Source: AC-37 sp035275105
GTDB taxonomy: Bacteria > Actinomycetota > Thermoleophilia > Solirubrobacterales > Thermoleophilaceae
DNA: 8,288 bases
Direction of reading: 5' to 3'
Assembly: GCA_035275105.1 (NCBI GenBank)
Contig: DATENL010000323.1
Location: 1 to 8,288, forward strand
The notes under the pieces are model-generated. The model saw only the letters and a program-made list of their open reading frames with translations. It had not been told where the DNA came from and made no database searches. The translations under genes and the position numbers were made by a program. Positions 6,047 to 8,288 of the stretch are shown here, one piece after another (the first letter of the stretch is position 1; each line of letters opens with the position of its first letter).

Positions 6047-7193
6047 CCGTGGGGAGCATCGGGCGGGCGGCCGCGAGGTCGACGTGGTGGTCGGGCTCGT
6101 CGCCGAAGCGCCAGATCGCGCGGCTCCCGCCCGCGCCGATCACCAGCCCGATGGTGCCCAGGGCGTCGCCCGGCGCGCCGCGCTCGTCCAGGAGCCGGCT
6201 GCCCGTGTAGAGGATGTTCAGGTCGGCGTCGGAGCGGTGCTCGGTGCCGGGACGCGAGGAGATCGGGTCGAGCGCCTCCCTGAGCGCCAGCTGGGTCAGC
6301 TCGTGCGGGAACTCGTAGCGTCCGCCGTCCCGCACGCTCGACACGATGCTGACCGCGGGCCGGATCGTCTCGACGAGCTCGAGGTTCAGGCCGTGCTTCG
6401 ACCCGTGGTGGGGCACCTTGAACACCGCCGCGTCGAGCGGCTCGTAGCCCCGAGCGCGGCGTAGCGCCGTCGTGACCGCGGTGCTGGCCGGCCCGAGCTG
6501 CGGGAAGTCGGTCATGACCTGCGCCCACGAGAGCGTCTGGGCGTCGCCGCCCAGGATCAGCGCCTGCATGCTCGGCAGCCGCACGTAGGAGCGGTCGGGC
6601 CCGCGCTGGAAGGTCCGTGCCGCCGGGTACTCGACCTTCAGCGCGATCGACGCGTTGTTGATGTTCACGCCGTACGAGTCGTACCGGCTGCGCAGCGCGA
6701 CGCCGGGCGCCAGGACGGTGATCTTGACCAGGCCCATGTAGCGCGTCGTGCCGGACGCGGGCTGAAGGTGCAGGATGTGCCCGAAGTCCTCGAGCGCGCT
6801 CATCGTCTCGAGGTACGCGCTCGACGGGTGGTAGTAGGCGGGCTCCCAGAACTCGGCCACGTGATCGGGGCCGAACCGGCGCAGCAGGCGGGGCATCCCC
6901 GAGATGTGGTCGTGGTGCGGATGGGTGGCGACCACGAGCGCCAGCAGCGGCTCGACCCTCCGCAGCGCCCCGGCCTCGGCGAGCGCTTCGACCAGCGCGA
7001 ACAGCTTCGCGGCCGCGATGCAGTCGACCACGATCGCGCGCCGGCGGCCGTCGCCGTCCTCCGGGAGCAGGAGGAGCTGCGTGTCGCCGTCGCCCACGTT
7101 CAGCGTGAGGTACACGAGGTCCGTCGGCTTCCACGACTCCACGAAGCCGCCCGCTGCTCCGAACAGGGCGCTAGGTACGTCGGTCGCGGGCAT
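5979..7193 (-). CDS. ComEC-like metallo-beta-lactamase-fold hydrolase
   Basis: This 404-aa protein has the MBL fold in its ComEC/Rec2-like form. Strand motif NVGDGD (residues 32-37) stands for the family's DVGQGD. The zinc motif THPHHDH provides His91, His93, Asp95 and His96. INNASIALKVEYP matches the NxxSLxL strand, GGDA contains Asp217, and KVPHHGSKHG contains His262/His263. All main metal ligands are therefore present and the enzyme should be active, probably as a phosphodiesterase or nuclease-like hydrolase; the substrate is unknown. No signal peptide or membrane helix is seen, so this is the free domain rather than a ComEC channel. The last ~22 residues are Ala/Pro/Arg-rich and lie antisense to the end of tal. 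The ATG at 7193 shares its A with the TGA stop of the upstream frame, with GGAGG at 7204-7208. This shows an operon with the two small unknown frames. Confidence 0.85.
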   Translation of the reverse strand: MPATDVPSALFGAAGGFVESWKPTDLVYLTLNVGDGDTQLLLLPEDGDGRRRAIVVDCIAAAKLFALVEALAEAGALRRVEPLLALVVATHPHHDHISGMPRLLRRFGPDHVAEFWEPAYYHPSSAYLETMSALEDFGHILHLQPASGTTRYMGLVKITVLAPGVALRSRYDSYGVNINNASIALKVEYPAARTFQRGPDRSYVRLPSMQALILGGDAQTLSWAQVMTDFPQLGPASTAVTTALRRARGYEPLDAAVFKVPHHGSKHGLNLELVETIRPAVSIVSSVRDGGRYEFPHELTQLALREALDPISSRPGTEHRSDADLNILYTGSRLLDERGAPGDALGTIGLVIGAGGSRAIWRFGDEPDHHVDLAAARPMLPTATPHEPAARAPRARPAAPGTSG

Positions 7194-7510
7194 CAGCCGT
7201 CGGCCTCCGCTCGCAGGCGCCTCACGGTCGCCGCCCGGCTGCGGCGGATCCGCTCGCGGAGCGCGTCGTCGACCGGCTCGGCCTCCGCCTCGGGTGGACG
7301 CGCGCGCGAGGCCCGCCGCTCGGCCGGCGGCGGCGCGTCGCCGCCCCCCAGCTCGGCGGCGATCTCGTCGAGCAGGTTCTCGTCCATCACACCAGCGGCG
7401 GTCGCGGCCGCCTGCGCCTTGGCCGCCTCCCGGGCCTCCGCCGTGACGTCGAGGATCGGGCCCCGGATCTGGCCGAAGCGGCGCCCGCTGGCGAAGCGCA
7501 CGGCGAACAC
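7193..7510 (-). CDS. unknown protein, possibly the 3' half of a gene split by an amber codon
   Basis: I do not recognise this product. From the first standard start, GTG at 7510, it is 105 aa. It begins with a beta-like segment (VFAVRFASGRRFGQI), continues through an Ala-rich helix and an acidic LLDEIAAELGGGD, then a Pro/Ala/Arg-rich linker, and ends in a basic helix (RERIRRSRAATVRRL). There is no signal peptide, membrane helix or known motif. The frame is the same as that of the upstream 103-aa protein, whose TAG at 7553-7555 is the only stop between them. The 14 codons between TAG and GTG all end in G or C and read TEDELRTRALAIGD, a natural lead-in to the next strand. The GTG lacks a Shine-Dalgarno. 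I therefore suspect a single interrupted gene of about 220 codons. The stop is fused to the metallo-hydrolase start as TGATG, implying coupled translation. Confidence 0.55.
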   Translation of the reverse strand: MFAVRFASGRRFGQIRGPILDVTAEAREAAKAQAAATAAGVMDENLLDEIAAELGGGDAPPPAERRASRARPPEAEAEPVDDALRERIRRSRAATVRRLRAEADG

Positions 7511-7552
7511 GTCGCCGATCGCGAGCGCGCGCGTGCGCAGCTCGTCCTCGGT

Positions 7553-7864
7553 CTAGGCGTCGACCTCGGCGCCGGGCACCGGCTTGCGGTGGCGGGCGAG
7601 CTGGTCCAGCAGGTCGGCCTCGGGACGCGCGATCCGCACCGACTCGTCCTCGGGCCCGAAGCGCAAGCGCCCCAGGTCGTCCACCACCGGCCAGGGGCTG
7701 GCCACGAGCCCGGCGACGCCCTCGTGGAGCTCGTCCACCACCACGTAGGCGAGCTCCTCCCACGCCGGCTCGGCGCCGGCCGCCGTCAGCGGCTTCGGGC
7801 GCCACCAGTCCCGGATCGGCGGCCCTTCCGGGCCGGGGTCCGGCGGCAGCCACGACTTGCCCAT
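7553..7864 (-). CDS. unknown 103-aa protein, first gene of the metallo-hydrolase operon
   Basis: I do not recognise the family. The protein starts with a Pro-rich segment containing tryptophans (SWLPPDPGPEGPP then RDWWRPKP). It continues with an acidic part that looks folded (EELAYVVVDELHEGVAGLV, DDLGRLRFGPEDESV) and ends KPVPGAEVDA before TAG. No signal peptide, membrane segment or metal motif is visible; it should be cytoplasmic. The ATG at 7864 has no Shine-Dalgarno. A weak promoter pair upstream would start transcription at or next to the ATG, so leaderless translation is possible. The reading frame carries on, coding-like, beyond the TAG (see the next frame), so this may be the N-terminal part of a longer protein. 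Gene order suggests it works with, or regulates, the ComEC-like hydrolase; this is inference from position only. Confidence 0.6.
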   Translation of the reverse strand: MGKSWLPPDPGPEGPPIRDWWRPKPLTAAGAEPAWEELAYVVVDELHEGVAGLVASPWPVVDDLGRLRFGPEDESVRIARPEADLLDQLARHRKPVPGAEVDA

Positions 7865-7870
7865 GATCTA

Positions 7871-7899
7871 GAGGTACCTGATTGCGCAAATGGGCGCAA
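7871..7899 (-). promoter_or_regulatory. weak candidate promoter of the metallo-hydrolase operon
   Basis: On the minus strand TTGCGC (7899-7894) is followed after 17 bases by TACCTC (7876-7871). The match to the housekeeping consensus is modest, but the spacing is ideal and a start about seven bases downstream falls on the ATG at 7864. The -35 part lies inside the tandem repeat described separately. Confidence 0.25.
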
Positions 7900-7903
7900 G
7901 TGG
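7884..7903. repeat. tandem 10-bp direct repeat GCGCAA(A/G)TGG x2, possible operator
   Basis: Two directly adjacent 10-base units, GCGCAAATGG and GCGCAAGTGG, differ at one base. The 10-bp period places both on the same face of the helix, as in operators bound by cooperative regulators. They lie in the 119-bp gap between the leftward metallo-hydrolase operon and the rightward small membrane-protein gene, and overlap the weak leftward promoter. The first unit also forms the palindrome TTGCGCAA (7882-7889). Confidence 0.55.
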
Positions 7904-7946
7904 ATCGGCCGGCGCGGGTCGTACGTTCGCGGAGCCTGGACAACCG

Positions 7947-7960
7947 CCGGCCCGGGCCGG
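7947..7960. repeat. 14-bp perfect GC palindrome upstream of the small membrane-protein gene
   Basis: CCGGCCCGGGCCGG is self-complementary and lies 24 bases before the ATG at 7984, so it may be in the 5' leader. It could fold into a short strong hairpin, or bind a dimer. In DNA this GC-rich, such palindromes also arise by chance. Confidence 0.35.
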
Positions 7961-7983
7961 GCGTTCACATGGGTGAGGCCGAA

Positions 7984-8268
7984 ATGAGCTCAACCGCCCT
8001 CATCGCCGCCCCGCTGGTGTGGGCCCTGCTCGTCACCGGTGTCCTGCGCACGATGAGAATCGCCGAGCGCACAGACGAGCTGGCCGCTCGGCAGTGGCGG
8101 CGGCTCGCCGGGATGCACAGCGCGAGCGGCGTCGCGTTCTTTCCCACGAGCGAGGCGCGCGTCGAGCTCGAGGCGGCCATCGCGGAAGCGACCGACCTGC
8201 GGCGGTCCACGCCGCGCGGGCGGAGGGCGCGCACCGCGAGGCGGCGCTGGCAGGTCGTGCGGACCTGA
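7984..8268 (+). CDS. small single-pass membrane protein with cationic tail, function unknown
   Basis: I do not recognise the family. The 94-aa product has one membrane helix at about residues 5-23 (ALIAAPLVWALLVTGVL), then an amphipathic charged stretch (RIAERTDELAARQWRRLAG). A Glu/Ala helix (EARVELEAAIAEATDLRR) follows, and the tail is strongly basic (PRGRRARTARRRW). The tail is probably cytoplasmic. I chose the ATG at 7984 because GGTGAGG lies about six bases upstream; the in-frame ATG at 7969 has no such site. It is divergent from the metallo-hydrolase operon and ends in TGA 20 bases before the window edge. Its reality rests on the helix, ribosome binding site and high third-position GC; no homologous motif supports it. 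Confidence 0.55.
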   Translation: MSSTALIAAPLVWALLVTGVLRTMRIAERTDELAARQWRRLAGMHSASGVAFFPTSEARVELEAAIAEATDLRRSTPRGRRARTARRRWQVVRT

Positions 8269-8288
8269 GGGGACGGCGCGCGGCGGGG

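Noticed and set aside
5979..7943. Extension of the metallo-hydrolase to a 654-aa protein
   Set aside because: The extra 250 residues are an Arg/Gly/Ala-rich shadow of the two small genes. The coupled TGATG and GGAGG support a start at 7193.
1..8288. tRNA, rRNA, CRISPR array, insertion sequence or phage integration site
   Set aside because: No such repeat series, transposase motifs or tRNA-like folding was seen. The DxDGDG repeats at 24-65 and 171-206 are protein-coding repeats, not mobile DNA.

Overview
This is a very GC-rich window (clearly above 70% by eye) with almost only G or C at third codon positions, GTG starts, short gaps and overlapping genes. That points to a high-GC actinobacterium. 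The style of the sulfatase, the ECF sigma factor and the transaldolase would fit a Thermoleophilia/Solirubrobacterales-type organism, but that is inference. I see no rRNA, tRNA, CRISPR array, insertion sequence or prophage gene.

Layout. Bases 3-260 (+) are the tail of a protein with calcium-binding DxDGDG (thrombospondin type 3-like) repeats. Bases 282-1487 (+) encode an FMN-dependent L-lactate dehydrogenase, LldD. It meets, one base apart, a convergent exported sulfatase (1489-2904, -). A four-helix membrane protein of unknown function (2961-3536, +) diverges from the sulfatase and overlaps, tail to tail, a DoxX-like membrane protein (3484-3933, -). An ECF sigma factor (4214-4858, -) and its zinc-binding anti-sigma factor (3996-4217, -) form an ATGA-coupled pair. 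Divergent from the sigma gene is transaldolase (4961-6046, +). Its end overlaps a leftward operon: a 103-aa unknown protein (7553-7864), a second unknown reading frame (7193-7510) and a ComEC-like metallo-beta-lactamase-fold hydrolase (5979-7193). A small single-pass membrane protein (7984-8268, +) diverges from that operon.

Main observation. Three intergenic sites share GGTAAG-N14-CGNCGCNAA with identical spacing. They lie upstream of the sigma/anti-sigma operon, of transaldolase (on the other strand, the two GGTAAG boxes forming one 14-bp palindrome) and of the DoxX-like gene. GGTAAG occurs nowhere else in the window on either strand. The simplest reading is that this is the promoter of the ECF sigma factor in the window, giving an autoregulated local regulon. 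The anti-sigma factor keeps the Cys/His pattern of redox-sensing RsrA-type factors. A thiol- or oxidative-stress response that raises pentose phosphate flux (transaldolase) and a DoxX-type membrane protein is therefore a testable hypothesis. The transaldolase ATG sits where transcription should start, so its mRNA is probably leaderless.

Second observation. In the metallo-hydrolase operon the first two reading frames are in the same frame, separated only by an amber codon, and the coding-like signal continues directly after it. This looks like one gene split by TAG (nonsense mutation, sequence error or readthrough). A tandem 10-bp repeat in the divergent gap upstream may be its operator.
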